NCBI RefSeq assembly: GCF_900289145.1
Contig: NZ_OKQO01000006.1
Coordinates: forward strand, 62,001 to 126,000
Source: Neobittarella massiliensis (ex Bilen et al. 2018)
GTDB taxonomy: Bacteria > Bacillota > Clostridia > Oscillospirales > Ruminococcaceae
Length of the DNA: 64,000 nt
Reading direction: 5' to 3'
Shown: positions 9,301-17,765 of the stretch, piece by piece
Layout of the letters: each line of letters begins with the position of its first letter
Numbering within the stretch: the first letter of the stretch is position 1
Program-made: the position numbers and the translations under genes
The notes under the pieces: model-generated
What the model was told of the DNA's origin: nothing
What the model saw: only the letters and a program-made list of their open reading frames with translations
Databases searched by the model: none

Positions 9301-9457
9301 CACCGAAAATATGAGAGATCCCATGGTCTTCACCGACCGCTGGACGCTGCTGATGGTACTCATCGCCGCCGTGCAGCTCATCATCTCGGTGCTGTGCATC
9401 AAGCGCCGCAAAGACGACGACGAGAAAGACGACCCGCAGGCTGTTAAAGCCCAGTAA
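6302..9457 (+). CDS. Large surface protein with GAGIGGG repeats and MucBP-like repeats
   Basis: The 1051-residue protein has a signal peptide (cut near AMA-AD, residue 37). A Gly/Thr/Ile-rich region of about 330 residues follows in which a GAGIGGG or AAIGSG unit recurs every 20-35 residues, as in predicted right-handed beta-helix carbohydrate-binding proteins. Three MucBP-like repeats start with YTVEHW or YTVEYR near residues 618, 697 and 775. A Pro/Val-rich spacer (about 850-915) leads to a membrane helix at 926-952, a charged linker, two further helices and a Lys/Asp-rich tail. There is no LPXTG, so anchoring is by membrane helices. The start ATG follows GAGAGGGGTAAGACAT. A role in adhesion or mucin/glycan binding is inference from the domains. 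Confidence 0.85.
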   Translation: MKQGKRSSGITTGLRRAVSALVCAAMMWALPTAAMAADTGAVPAGAWDLSAGSITVEMSGDRQTVTQGQKSEVQRDPVIASSGSTANTITLKGSGARATLSGASIQAQSTAAISVEGSATLTLQGQNTVAGGDRQAAVAVSEKNSLVIGGTGSLQATGGTNAAGIGGGDRQPAGSITIESGTVTAKSGAYIQGQGGSGAGIGGGAGGHGGTVTINGGSVNAYSSGGGAGIGGGNNGFNSATRQGATVTITGGTIVAESGSQGAGIGGAYQRTATVTISGGDITATGGSRGAGIGSGYNQMGSENIITITGGVIKATGGEGAAGIGSGGRGSSYGSGGVITIGSADTTPTVSAFADGGAAAIGGGQGMGGGAITVYSGTVNATVTSSNGAAIGSGYSMGNTAIGSIDLQCGTITAVASSGGAAVGGGNQVSSGSVHIGSGATLYALAGDGAAAIGGGSYSSGGTDISIENGADIVALSTGKRWAVDTKNTDLSGVSGVLNGRFDGFDGETFVAASNALTADTDTQIALIDEQGQLIRQITLPETALGYVRAGQRTYHAFAVTGATRQSYIKNTDGIYGNKYTDYPTAEQRTMLYPATGEGITNIDHIRFVDTYPTRTGSYTVEHWVEGEQNFRDRDTVEAQIPLTEQMIPTGPVSLKSYSGYTFSHYDSADGQLPVSIADGGVLRVYYGRDDSQQKALSYTVEHWVDGESQPRDVQQVEKTVWVQASALPVDPIVPNTYTGYAYSHTDPADLPAEIEGGGTIRVFYAPDYSQQKTISYTVEYRVAGEQQPRDTATVEKQVWLFSDELLDVQPVEQKTYADATFSRTDPAHLPQQVADGSVITVLYERVLIPVAPVLPVDPTPPAQPTDNAPAAPVVLVPAAPAVPDSPVAPNVPETPVSPETPATPVEPQSPEVQIQDPEAPLAELNAQWALLNLLLAIATALVSVLLIVGYVLGKSHRQSEDESQAAQDREEDSNTLKRKGIWRLLSLVPGIGAIAVFLLTENMRDPMVFTDRWTLLMVLIAAVQLIISVLCIKRRKDDDEKDDPQAVKAQ

Positions 9458-9493
9458 GCGATCGGCCGTCAAACGAAACAGAACCAAACAGTT

Positions 9494-9530
9494 AAAAGGC
9501 CGGCTGCCCCATCGGGCAGCCGGCCTTTTT
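9494..9530. terminator. Rho-independent terminator
   Basis: AAAAGGCCGGCTGCCC and GGGCAGCCGGCCTTTTT form a 12-bp G+C stem with a short CATC loop. It ends the surface-protein gene. The A and T flanks allow use in both directions. Confidence 0.88.
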
Positions 9531-9774
9531 GTAACGGTGAAAAATAAGCGGCATCGGCGGTAAAAACGCCCCTGCCCACAGCGGTATCTGTGCGGGTATT
9601 TTGTCTCTGCGGCCCCTGCTGAACGCCGGGCCACCGCCAAGGTGCCAGCCCGCAGCCGTTCTCCCCGCCGCCGGTGCTTGTCGGTATCCCGCTCTGCCGC
9701 CTGCCTTTTGCCCTGTGCAAAGTCAGGGTTTTCCACCAGATGGTAAAAGCAGGTGGAAAACTTCGCCCGCCAAA

Positions 9775-10611
9775 CTAAATGCGCAGCGATTTAAACAGCA
9801 GCGGCGCCACACCGATACCGGCAAATACCGTCATGCCGTAGCGCAGTGCCGTGCCCAACTGGGTGGCGGGCAGCAGGTACTTCATTCCCACCAGCACCAG
9901 GGCCATACACCCGCCGCCCAACAGGCAGCGCAGCACCTTTTTGAAAACCCCCACCCCGGCGGTCTTAAACTTTACGCACAGCTGCTCAAACCAGCAGCCC
10001 ACACACAGGCCGCCCATGCAGCCAATGGCCTTAAAGTAGCTGTCCGACATGCCCAGCGGGTAAAAGGCCAGCAGCAAAATGCCAAAACCCAACAAAAACA
10101 GCGGCAGCGGGTTCTTGCAGTTTTTATACAGCCGGTAACAGATCTCCGACAGCACCACTGCCAAAATAAGGCCCGCCAGCACGTCTTTGGGCCAGTGGAC
10201 CCCCAGGTACAGCCGCGACAGCCCCACCAGCAGGCCCACCGCCACCGTAACTGCGGCCAGCCACCGGCGCCCCAGGTACCGGTACAGCGAGTAGAACATC
10301 GCCGTGGCCGACTGGGTGTGCCCGCTGGGGAACGAGTATCCCCCCGCCGTATGTACCCGCAGCGAGCGCACCCCCGGCTGGCCAATGGGCCGCGGTGCCC
10401 GCACCAGCTGTTTTATGCCCTGGTTGACTGCGGCGGTGGTCAGCATGCTAAAGCACAAAAACAGGCCCAGCTGCTTGTCAAAACAGTAATAGACGATCAG
10501 CACCACGCCCAGCAAAAACAGCTCCTCGCCCATCATGGTGATCACGGTGAACACCCGATCTAAAAGCGGCGAGGCAAACTGCTGTATAAATTGAATGATG
10601 GTCAGCTCCAT
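9775..10611 (-). CDS. PAP2-family membrane phosphatase
   Basis: The 278-residue polytopic membrane protein carries the three PAP2 phosphatase motifs: K-x5-RP (KQLVRAPRP), the SFPSGHTQSA motif and SRLYLGVHWPKDV with the second catalytic histidine. Family members remove phosphate from undecaprenyl pyrophosphate, phosphatidic acid or related lipids at the outer face of the membrane. The start at 10611 follows GAGAGGAAGACCT; an upstream in-frame extension lacks a ribosome site. A hairpin (9728-9761, GTTTTCCACC/GGTGGAAAAC) lies just past the stop but has no T tract. The gene stands alone and the lipid substrate is unknown. Confidence 0.9.
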   Translation of the reverse strand: MELTIIQFIQQFASPLLDRVFTVITMMGEELFLLGVVLIVYYCFDKQLGLFLCFSMLTTAAVNQGIKQLVRAPRPIGQPGVRSLRVHTAGGYSFPSGHTQSATAMFYSLYRYLGRRWLAAVTVAVGLLVGLSRLYLGVHWPKDVLAGLILAVVLSEICYRLYKNCKNPLPLFLLGFGILLLAFYPLGMSDSYFKAIGCMGGLCVGCWFEQLCVKFKTAGVGVFKKVLRCLLGGGCMALVLVGMKYLLPATQLGTALRYGMTVFAGIGVAPLLFKSLRI

Positions 10612-10870
10612 AGGTCTTCCTCTCTCCGGTATTTGTCGCGGCAGGTGGCCGCGCCCTGCTATTATACCCCCAAATCCCCCGCAGTTCAAATCGTCCCTGT
10701 CCGGCGCATAGATATTTTATCGGCGTTGTGGTATAGTGAAAAAAACTGTGCCCCACCCACCATCCCCACCATCCGCCCGCCCCGCCCGCGCTCGGCCCCA
10801 CTGTGCCGGGGTGTCGAGATGTCGGGGCGTCGGGTGCCAGCCGTGCAGGCGGCAAGAAATGATGGGAGAT

Positions 10871-11648
10871 ATGGGCGCAACTATCGCGCCGGTCACCGGT
10901 GTTACCGGTGCCACCGGCGGCATCGGCCGCTGTTTCATCGAGCAACAGCTGCGCGAGCCCGACGGCGAGATCTGGGCAGTGGCCCGCACCGCGCAGCGGC
11001 AGCCGCCGCTGTGCACAGAGCCCAGCCCCAGTATCGCCCCCATTCCCGCCAACTTATCTTGCCCCGCCGCGCTCCCCGCCCCGGGGCAGCGCCTGCAGGA
11101 TCAGTCGCCGGTGGTAAAATATCTCATCAACCATGCCGGCGGCGGCAACATAGCCCTCTTTATCAGCTTTACCGCCGCCGAGGATCCAACCCAGCATCGC
11201 CGTCCGCTGCACGGCCACAGCGGCCCTGTGCGGCATGTGTGTGCCCTATATGCAAGCACATATGCAGCAGGCAGCCGCATCGTCAATATAAGCCTTACAG
11301 GGGCCTCACGGGCCTCGTTTTAGCTGGTCGCATATCTGTTTTTCTCCACGCCGCCGATAAGGCCTCTGGCCGTGTAATTTCCCGTGTGCTGCAGGCCGAG
11401 CCTCGCAGAGCCGTTACCACCGTTACCACCGTCTGCCTCGGCTGGGTGCGCACCGATCTGCCCGAGCGTGAACGCGGCGGCCGCCCCATCCATTTCCCCG
11501 GCTTGGCCGGACCCGTCCCGGTGGTGCAGAGGGACGGTATATATCTGCCTGTGGGGCCTATGTGAAATATATGCACCTGCTGGCCAAGATCTTTCCCCAC
11601 TGGTCGGTGATGAACACCTGGTTGCGGCAGATCAAAAAGCACCTCTGA
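10871..11648 (+). pseudogene. Decayed short-chain dehydrogenase (SDR)
   Basis: Pieces of one SDR are readable in order but in different frames. An N-terminal Rossmann start VTGATGGIGRCFIEQQL is at about 10901-10950. A degraded NNAG element (YLINHAGGGN) is near 11120 and IVNISLTGAS near 11280. Then in another frame VTTVCLGWVRTDLPER is near 11430, and finally the tail HLLAKIFPHWSVMNTWLRQI ends at a TGA at 11646-11648. The tail resembles SDRs of about 260 residues that end in a hydrophobic helix. The catalytic Tyr-x-x-x-Lys segment is not recognisable. Frameshifts and lost segments make a functional product unlikely. A GGGAGAT site still precedes the ATG at 10871. Confidence 0.75.
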
Positions 11649-11744
11649 AGTACGCAGTATGCCCCCCATCCGGCGCGCCCCAGTATTACGGCCGCCACGG
11701 GGTGCGCACACAGTCTTTGTCCCTGGCTATAAAGGAGAACGGTC

Positions 11745-12203
11745 ATGACTCTGCAAGTGGAGCACCTCACCGCTGGCGCGGCCCGCCACCAGGCGCTGCT
11801 GCTGGCCCGCCGCGGCTTCGACGCCTACATCGCTGCCGACTACGGCTCGGTGGGCACAGCCACCTTTCACGCCTTTCTAGATGACGAGAGCGCCACCGCC
11901 CAGCTGCAGATGTACGGCGCCTTTGCCGGCGGTCAGCTGGTGGGCATGCTCGCCCTGCGCGGGGCCCATATCGCGCTGTTTTTTACCGCGGTGGGTCGGT
12001 GTCAAAATGGTATCGGCCGGCAGCTGTTTGGGGTGGTCTGCCGCCAGACCGGCCTGCGCCGGTTCACCGTCCACGCCTCCCCCTGCGGGCTGGCAGCCTA
12101 TCACCGCCTCGGCTTTGTGGCGACCGGCAGTGAGCAGTGTACCGACGGTATGCGCTATACGCCTATGTGCTGGTCGGCGCCGGCCCGGTCCCACAGCAGC
12201 TAG
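11745..12203 (+). CDS. GNAT family N-acetyltransferase
   Basis: This 152-residue protein has the acetyl-CoA binding turn as GIGRQLF (about residues 88-95), and the C-terminal GNAT half TVHASPCGLAAYHRLGF, followed by DGMRYTPM. This pattern is typical of small bacterial GNAT proteins acting on unknown small molecules or side chains. The first motif normally reads Q/R-x-x-G-x-G/A; here the sequence GRCQNGIGRQ keeps it. The start follows AAAGGAGAACGGTC. It sits between a dehydrogenase pseudogene and an iron alcohol dehydrogenase gene and may be transcribed with the latter. The substrate cannot be inferred. Confidence 0.8.
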   Translation: MTLQVEHLTAGAARHQALLLARRGFDAYIAADYGSVGTATFHAFLDDESATAQLQMYGAFAGGQLVGMLALRGAHIALFFTAVGRCQNGIGRQLFGVVCRQTGLRRFTVHASPCGLAAYHRLGFVATGSEQCTDGMRYTPMCWSAPARSHSS

Positions 12204-12273
12204 CTGTCCCCGCCCGCGAAAAAACGCCCAACAGTGCGCCTTTGCAGCGCGATCTTTAAAAGGAGGTCCCCTT

Positions 12274-13401
12274 ATGCAGGAGATGCAATTTTACATGCCG
12301 GTACCACTGCACTGCGAGAGCGGCTGCGTGCTGGCCTATTCGCACAAGCTGGCCCAGCTGGGCGGCAGCTGCCTTATCGTCACCGGCCGTACCGGTGCCC
12401 ACGCCAGCGGCGCACTTGACGACGTACAGACCGCCCTGCAGCTCCAGGGTATCGAGTACACGGTCTTCGACGAGATCGAGGAAAACCCACTGGTATCCAC
12501 CTGCCACCGCGCCGGCCGTGCCGCGCGGGAGCTGGGGGCCGAGTTTATCGTCGCTATCGGCGGTGGCAGCGCCTTGGATGCCGGTAAAGCGGTAGCGGTG
12601 TACGCCGCCAACAGCGATCTCGGCGGCGAGGAGATCTACGATCTCGACTGGCCGCTGCCGGCGCTGCCCTGTGCGCTGGTGCCCACTACCGCCGGCACCT
12701 CCAGCGAGCTCGACCAGACCGCTGTGCTCACCATCGATGCACTGGGCGTCAAAAAGAGCGTGGGCCGGGCCGACATGTTTCCCGCGCTGGCGCTGGTCGA
12801 TGCCAAATACACCTACTCTCTGCCCTATCGGGCCACCGTCTCCACCGCCGTCGATGCCTTTTCTCACTGTGCCGAGAGCTACTTTGCCCAAAATGCCGAC
12901 ACCATCTCCCGCATGTTTGCCTTACAGGGGTCCGCACTGCTGTGGCCGTCGCTCACCACTTTGGCCGGTCTCTCCCCCTTTATCGAGCCCGAGCAGATCG
13001 ACACCACGCTCCGCGACGACATCAGTGCCGGCTGCACCTTGGCCGGTTTCTCACTGGGCCGCTGCGGCACCTGTTTTCCCCATCCCTTGGGCTACCTGCT
13101 CACCGAGGGGTACGCCATCCCCCACGGCAGCGCTACTGGCGTGTTCCTGCCCGCCTTTTTGCAGCGGGCACGGCGGTACGAGCGCGGCCTGTTCGACCGA
13201 TTTTTAGAAGTGGTCGGCGCCCCGTCGCTCGCGGCGCTCAGCGCCACGCTGCAAAAACTCTGCCCGGTACAGGTAAAGATGGACCCCCAGCAGATCGAGG
13301 GCTACCGCCCCCGCTTGCAAAACGTCAAAAATTTTGCCCGTACCCCCGGCGGCTATACCGACAGCGACGCCCTCGACCTGCTGCGTCAGCTGTTCCTGTA
13401 G
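12274..13401 (+). CDS. Iron-containing alcohol dehydrogenase family protein
   Basis: The 375-residue protein has the dehydroquinate-synthase-like fold of group III alcohol dehydrogenases: the nucleotide-binding loop AIGGGSALDAGKA (about 95-107), PTTAGTSSE (about 137-145), and metal-binding TAVDAFSHCAESYF and CFPHPLGYLLTEGYAIPHG with Asp and His ligands. Such enzymes reduce aldehydes or ketones with NAD(P)H; substrate is not predictable. The start follows AAAAGGAGGTCCCCTT, an excellent site. It lies 70 bases after the GNAT gene and ends before a hairpin at 13468. Confidence 0.92.
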   Translation: MQEMQFYMPVPLHCESGCVLAYSHKLAQLGGSCLIVTGRTGAHASGALDDVQTALQLQGIEYTVFDEIEENPLVSTCHRAGRAARELGAEFIVAIGGGSALDAGKAVAVYAANSDLGGEEIYDLDWPLPALPCALVPTTAGTSSELDQTAVLTIDALGVKKSVGRADMFPALALVDAKYTYSLPYRATVSTAVDAFSHCAESYFAQNADTISRMFALQGSALLWPSLTTLAGLSPFIEPEQIDTTLRDDISAGCTLAGFSLGRCGTCFPHPLGYLLTEGYAIPHGSATGVFLPAFLQRARRYERGLFDRFLEVVGAPSLAALSATLQKLCPVQVKMDPQQIEGYRPRLQNVKNFARTPGGYTDSDALDLLRQLFL

Positions 13402-13467
13402 CGCGGTACTACCGCATAAAGTGCGCCCTCCTGTACCGCTTACCGCAGACATGTACCCAACAACGTC

Positions 13468-13511
13468 AAAAAAGACCCGGCAGGCGCATGGCGCCCGGCC
13501 GGATCTTTTAA
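13468..13511 (+). terminator. Probable terminator after the alcohol dehydrogenase
   Basis: AAAAAAGACCCGGC and GGCCGGATCTTTT form an imperfect G+C-rich hairpin with an inner AGGCGC/GCGCC pairing and a trailing T run, 67 bases after the stop. Confidence 0.6.
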
Positions 13512-13519
13512 TTTGTACA

Positions 13520-14380
13520 CAGGTCACAGGTATTTGGTAAAGCTTTTGCCGTTAGTGCGGGCTGTACCCACAGTGGGCGCAGCCCCATGCGCGGCGGCAC
13601 GGTCATTTCTCAATTCCGGCCACCCCCACTGAGCACACCTTCTGCGGCCCGGTGTCCGTTGGCGGCGAGCAGGTTGCACCCAATACCCCGCCCCCGATAG
13701 GCTCCGGCGCCAGAGCCAAAATACTTTTGAGCGAGTCGGTATCGGTACCGGCGCAGCTGCCGCGGAGAGCGTCCGGCCACAGGAATACTCGCCCCGGTCG
13801 CTGAGTGCTTGTGCTCGCTTAAAGCGATATCCCTTCATACGTTCACGGCCAAACTGCTTTGAGCGGTAAAATATTTCCTGTGACCGGCAGCCCCTGGCGG
13901 TAAGCGCTTAGAAGCTCATTAAACACCGGCACAGTATTTCTATTGGCGATTGGCGGCAGCTCCGCGCTGTAGCCCGCTGGTCCGCCGTTACACCGTTGCG
14001 CTGTTGTACGGGTGCGCTGTTTGTTATGTCGCCCCATGTTTGCACCCAGCACTTGTCCCGCTACCCTACCCAGTGTTTATCCCAGAGCCCAGCCTGCAAA
14101 TGTGAGGAGTCCCGTCGCTCACAGTCTCCTTCACACGGTATAAAACTGCGTTAAATCGGTCTATACCGGCTCAAAGCAGCTGTAGTCCATATATAAGTCG
14201 GCCATTACAGTCAGTTCCCGGTAAGAGAAACGCGCTCTCGCCGGCCGGCAGATATCGCGACAAAAAGGTGTCGTATCAGCCGCTGCCGACATGATGGAGG
14301 ACAGCGCCTGCACCCGGCCCCTCGGCCGCAGCGGCTGTAATGCGCCGCCGCCAAGTCCATATGGCTCTCGAGCATCAGCC
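13520..14380. other. Gene-poor stretch with decayed coding traces
   Basis: About 0.9 kb has no open frame with a ribosome site and recognisable product. Short coding-like traces occur on the minus strand. Near 13620-13740 a frame reads AYRGRGIGCNLLAANG, reminiscent of a GNAT acetyl-CoA turn. Near 14165-14290 a frame reads RARFSYRELTVMADLYMDYS and ends in a stop, like a protein C terminus. Both are interrupted. I read this as remnants of at least two lost genes, not as functional DNA. Confidence 0.45.
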
Positions 14381-14387
14381 CAAAATA

Positions 14388-14424
14388 AAAGAGCGGGGTA
14401 CAGTCAAACTGTACCCCGCTCTCT
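14388..14424 (-). terminator. Terminator of the hisS-aspS operon
   Basis: A perfect 14-bp stem (GAGCGGGGTACAGT/ACTGTACCCCGCTC) with a CAA loop is followed, reading on the minus strand, by TTTTATTTT. It lies about 95 bases beyond the aspS stop. Confidence 0.9.
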
Positions 14425-14518
14425 GTAGCTTTATGTTGTCGGAGCGGTACCGAGCTTTGCGCCGATACACTTACCGGCCTTTAGCAGCGGCATTGGCCGG
14501 TGCGGCATAAAGGCCCGC

Positions 14519-16303
14519 TCACGCCTCGTCTAAAACCGTGGCAATCGCCAGCTCGTCCAGCTGCGCCTTGTCCACCTGGGCCGGGCAGCCGCTCATCAGC
14601 TCGCTGGCGTTCTGCACCTTGGGGAAAGCGATCACGTCGCGGATCGAGCTGCGGTGCAGCATCAGCATCACCAGCCGGTCCAGCCCGTAGGCCATACCGC
14701 CGTGGGGCGGTACCCCGTACTGGAACGCCTCCAGCAAAAAGCCAAAGCGCTCTTTGGCCTGCTCGGGGGTAAAGCCCAGCGCCTCAAACATCCGCTCCTG
14801 TATATCCGGGTCGCTGATACGGATCGAGCCGCCGCCCAGCTCGCAGCCGTTGAGCACCATGTCGTACGCTCTGGCACGGGCTCTGCCCGGGTCCTGCTCG
14901 ATCAGCGCCACATCCTCGTAAAACGGGGCGGTGAACGGGTGGTGCATGGCGGTGTAGCGCCCCTCCTCCTCGCTGTACTCAAACAGCGGGAACTCGGTCA
15001 CCCACAAAAAGTTGTAGGCGCTCTCGTCGATCAGACCGTACTGGCCGGCCACCTCACAGCGCAGTGCGCCCAAGGCGGTCTGGGCGGTGGCCGTGTCGCC
15101 GTCGGCCACGATCAGCAGCACGTCGCCCGGCTCGGCGCCCAGCGCCGCGTGCAGGTCCGCCACCTCTTTTTCGGTCAAAAACTTCTCAAAGCTCGAGGCC
15201 ACCGTCCCGTCCGGCGCCAGCCGGCTGTAGGCCAGCCCCTTGGCGCGGTAGGTCTTTACAAAATCCACCAGCTTGTCGATCTTTTTGCGGCTCAGCTCAC
15301 TGTAGAGGCCCTTGGCGTTGATACCCACCACTGTGCCGGTGGCCAGCGCCCCCGAAAACACCTGGAAGGTGCTGTCTTTAAGTACTGCCGACAGGTCGCA
15401 CAGCTCCATGCCAAAGCGGGTGTCCGGCTTGTCGCTGCCATAGCGGGCCATAGCCTCCCGGTAGGGCAGGCGTGCAAACGGGGTGGGCACGTCGATATCC
15501 AGCACCTCTTTAAACAGGTACTTGATAAAGCCCTCGTTTACCGCCATCACGTCGTCCTCTTCCACAAACGACATCTCCAGGTCTATCTGGGTAAACTCGG
15601 GCTGCCGGTCAGCCCGCAGATCCTCGTCGCGAAAGCACTTGGCGATCTGCATGTAGCGGTCAAATCCGGCCAACATCAGCAGCTGCTTGTACATCTGGGG
15701 CGACTGGGGCAGCGCGTAAAATTTGCCCTTATTTACCCGGCTGGGCACCAGGTAGTCGCGGGCCCCTTCAGGGGTCGACTTTATCAGTATCGGCGTCTCG
15801 ATCTCCACAAAGCGGTGGCGGTCGTAGTAGTCCCTGGCCGCCTTTACGATCCTGTGGCGCAGCAAAATGGTCTGCTGCAGCTCCGAGCGCCGCAGGTCCA
15901 AATAGCGGTAGCGCAGCCGCAGCTCGTCGTTTACCTGCACCTTGTCGCTGATCTCAAACGGCGGCGTCTTGGCCTTCGAAAGTACCCGCAGCTCGGTCAC
16001 ATACAGCTCGATATCGCCGTTTTTCAGGTCGGGGTTTTTCGATTCCCGCTCCCGCACGGTGCCGCGCACCGCCAGCACGTACTCGGCGCGGGCGGTAAAG
16101 GCCTTGTCAAAAATGGTGCGGTCGGTGCTGTCGTCAAAGGCCAGCTGTACGATACCGGTGCGGTCCCGCAGGTCGATAAAGATCAGGTTGCCCAGGTCTC
16201 TCTGTTTCTGAACAAAACCGCACACGCCCACCGTCTGGCCCAGCTGGGCGCTAGTCACCTCGCCGCAGTAGCTGGTGCGCGCAAATCCGTGAATGGTCTC
16301 CAT
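14519..16303 (-). CDS. aspS: Aspartyl-tRNA synthetase
   Basis: The 594-residue class II synthetase charges tRNA-Asp. It has an N-terminal OB-fold anticodon-binding domain (VCGFVQKQRDLGNLIFIDLRD), class II motif 2 (CFRDEDLRADRQPEFTQID) and motif 3 (GGMAYGLDRLVMLM). The insertion between motifs 2 and 3 corresponds to the GAD domain of bacterial-type enzymes. Length is normal for the bacterial type. The start follows AAGAGGAGAGACGTTTT. It is the second gene of a hisS-aspS operon, 28 bases after hisS, so it shares the T-box leader at 17845-18070. It ends at the terminator at 14388. Confidence 0.98.
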   Translation of the reverse strand: METIHGFARTSYCGEVTSAQLGQTVGVCGFVQKQRDLGNLIFIDLRDRTGIVQLAFDDSTDRTIFDKAFTARAEYVLAVRGTVRERESKNPDLKNGDIELYVTELRVLSKAKTPPFEISDKVQVNDELRLRYRYLDLRRSELQQTILLRHRIVKAARDYYDRHRFVEIETPILIKSTPEGARDYLVPSRVNKGKFYALPQSPQMYKQLLMLAGFDRYMQIAKCFRDEDLRADRQPEFTQIDLEMSFVEEDDVMAVNEGFIKYLFKEVLDIDVPTPFARLPYREAMARYGSDKPDTRFGMELCDLSAVLKDSTFQVFSGALATGTVVGINAKGLYSELSRKKIDKLVDFVKTYRAKGLAYSRLAPDGTVASSFEKFLTEKEVADLHAALGAEPGDVLLIVADGDTATAQTALGALRCEVAGQYGLIDESAYNFLWVTEFPLFEYSEEEGRYTAMHHPFTAPFYEDVALIEQDPGRARARAYDMVLNGCELGGGSIRISDPDIQERMFEALGFTPEQAKERFGFLLEAFQYGVPPHGGMAYGLDRLVMLMLHRSSIRDVIAFPKVQNASELMSGCPAQVDKAQLDELAIATVLDEA

Positions 16304-16331
16304 AAAACGTCTCTCCTCTTTATCCTGGCTG

Positions 16332-17597
16332 TTATCTCTTCCCCAGCAGGCCGCCGAGCGCGCTAAAATCGGTCTCGGTCTCCTCGCCGGTCTCCATATT
16401 TTTCACCTTGCCCCGCCCGGCGGCGATCTCGTCGTCGCCCAGCACCAGCGTGTAGCGGGCGCCCAGCTTGTCGGCGTATTTCATCTGCGCCTTCAGGCTG
16501 CGGCCCTGTACGTCGCTCTCGCAGAAAAAGCCCTGCCGCCGCAGGTCCATGGCGATCTGCTGGCTCTTCACCGAAGCTGCCTCGCCGATCGAGGCGATAT
16601 ACAGGTCGCACACCGTATCTCGGCCCATAAAGGCGCCGGCGTGCTCCATCACCAGCATCAGCCGCTGCAGGCCGATGGCAAAGCCGATGGCCGGGGTGGG
16701 CGCGCCGCCCAGCGTCTGCACCAGCCCGTCATAGCGGCCGCCGCCGCACACGGTGCCCTGTGCGCCGATATTTTGCGACACGAACTCAAACACCGTCTTG
16801 GTATAATAGTCCAGCCCCCGCACGATCTGCGGGTTCACCGTGTAACTGATCCCCATGGCGTCCAGCCGGGTCTTTACCCCCTCAAAGTGGTCGTGGCACT
16901 CCTCGCACAGGTTGTCGATGCCCTTGGGCGCCCCGGCGGCCACCTCTTTGCAGCTGTCGTTTTTGCAGTCCAAAATACGCAGCGGGTTTTTCTCCAACCG
17001 CTCGCGGCAGGTGGGGCACAGCTGGTCTATGTGCTGGTTAAAGTAGGCGCGCAGCTTGTCGTGGTACATCGGCCGGCACTTGGGGCAGCCGATCGAGTTG
17101 ATCTCCACCCCGATATCACCCACGCCCAGCGTCTCGAATATCTGGCTCACAAAGGCGATCAGCTCGGCGTCGCAGGCCGGGTGCTGCGAGCCAAATACCT
17201 CCGCGCCAAACTGGCGGAACTGGCGGTATCGGCCGGCCTGGGGCTTTTCGTAGCGAAAGCAGTCGATAAGGTAGCTCATCTTCAGCGGCAGCGACCGCCC
17301 CAATAGCCCGTGCTCCAGCGAGCAGCGCACCACGCTGGCAGTGCCCTCCGGCCGCAGCGTGATCGAGCGGCCGCCCTTATCCTCGAAGGTGTACATCTCT
17401 TTTTGCACGATATCGGTGGTGTCCCCCACCCCGCGGTCAAACAGCTGGGTGTGCTCAAACACCGGGGTGCGCACCTCGTGAAAGCCAAATTTCTGCGACA
17501 GCGCCGTCAGCGCCTGCTCGATATACTGCCACTTGTAACTCTCTTCGGGTAAAACGTCCTGGGTGCCCCGCGGGGCGGTGGTGATCAGTTTTGCCAT
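16332..17597 (-). CDS. hisS: Histidyl-tRNA synthetase
   Basis: The 421-residue class II enzyme charges tRNA-His. Motif 1 lies in the N-terminal third (FGFHEVRTPVFEHTQLF), motif 2 region reads YLIDCFRYEKPQAGRYRQF, and the histidine-specific loops GLDYYTKTVFEF and GGGRYDGL are intact. Motif 3 reads GFAIGLQRLML. A cysteine-bearing segment CPKCRPMYHDKL is usual in clostridial HisS. The C-terminal anticodon-binding domain is present. The start follows ATGAGGAGCGACC. A T-box leader lies upstream, separated from the start by about 240 bases of unusual sequence. Confidence 0.98.
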   Translation of the reverse strand: MAKLITTAPRGTQDVLPEESYKWQYIEQALTALSQKFGFHEVRTPVFEHTQLFDRGVGDTTDIVQKEMYTFEDKGGRSITLRPEGTASVVRCSLEHGLLGRSLPLKMSYLIDCFRYEKPQAGRYRQFRQFGAEVFGSQHPACDAELIAFVSQIFETLGVGDIGVEINSIGCPKCRPMYHDKLRAYFNQHIDQLCPTCRERLEKNPLRILDCKNDSCKEVAAGAPKGIDNLCEECHDHFEGVKTRLDAMGISYTVNPQIVRGLDYYTKTVFEFVSQNIGAQGTVCGGGRYDGLVQTLGGAPTPAIGFAIGLQRLMLVMEHAGAFMGRDTVCDLYIASIGEAASVKSQQIAMDLRRQGFFCESDVQGRSLKAQMKYADKLGARYTLVLGDDEIAAGRGKVKNMETGEETETDFSALGGLLGKR

Positions 17598-17712
17598 GGT
17601 CGCTCCTCATTTCTCTCATTTTCTGGGGCTGTGCGCGCGGCACTTCTGCCTGCGCGGCACAGCCGCCGGTATCTCTTATGTAAAACACGGCCGCAACATG
17701 CCGCCGGTATTT

Positions 17713-17765
17713 AGCTCTGTGCGGTGCCAAACCACTGCCGTCCGGCAAGCTCTGTGCGGTGCAAA
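17713..17765 (+). repeat. Short direct repeat between T-box and hisS
   Basis: AGCTCTGTGCGGTGC occurs at 17713-17727 and again at 17748-17762, 35 bases apart. Both copies lie in the untranslated stretch between the T-box terminator and hisS. Confidence 0.7.

Noticed and set aside
13600-13840. Possible GNAT gene on the minus strand
   Set aside because: Only a single acetyl-CoA-loop-like scrap (GRGIG) is readable, with a stop and no complete domain; recorded only as decayed sequence.
14654-16366. 570-codon plus-strand frame opposite aspS
   Set aside because: It lies entirely over a convincing aspS gene and its product has no family features. The same applies to other antisense frames over serA, deoD, U32 and mre genes.
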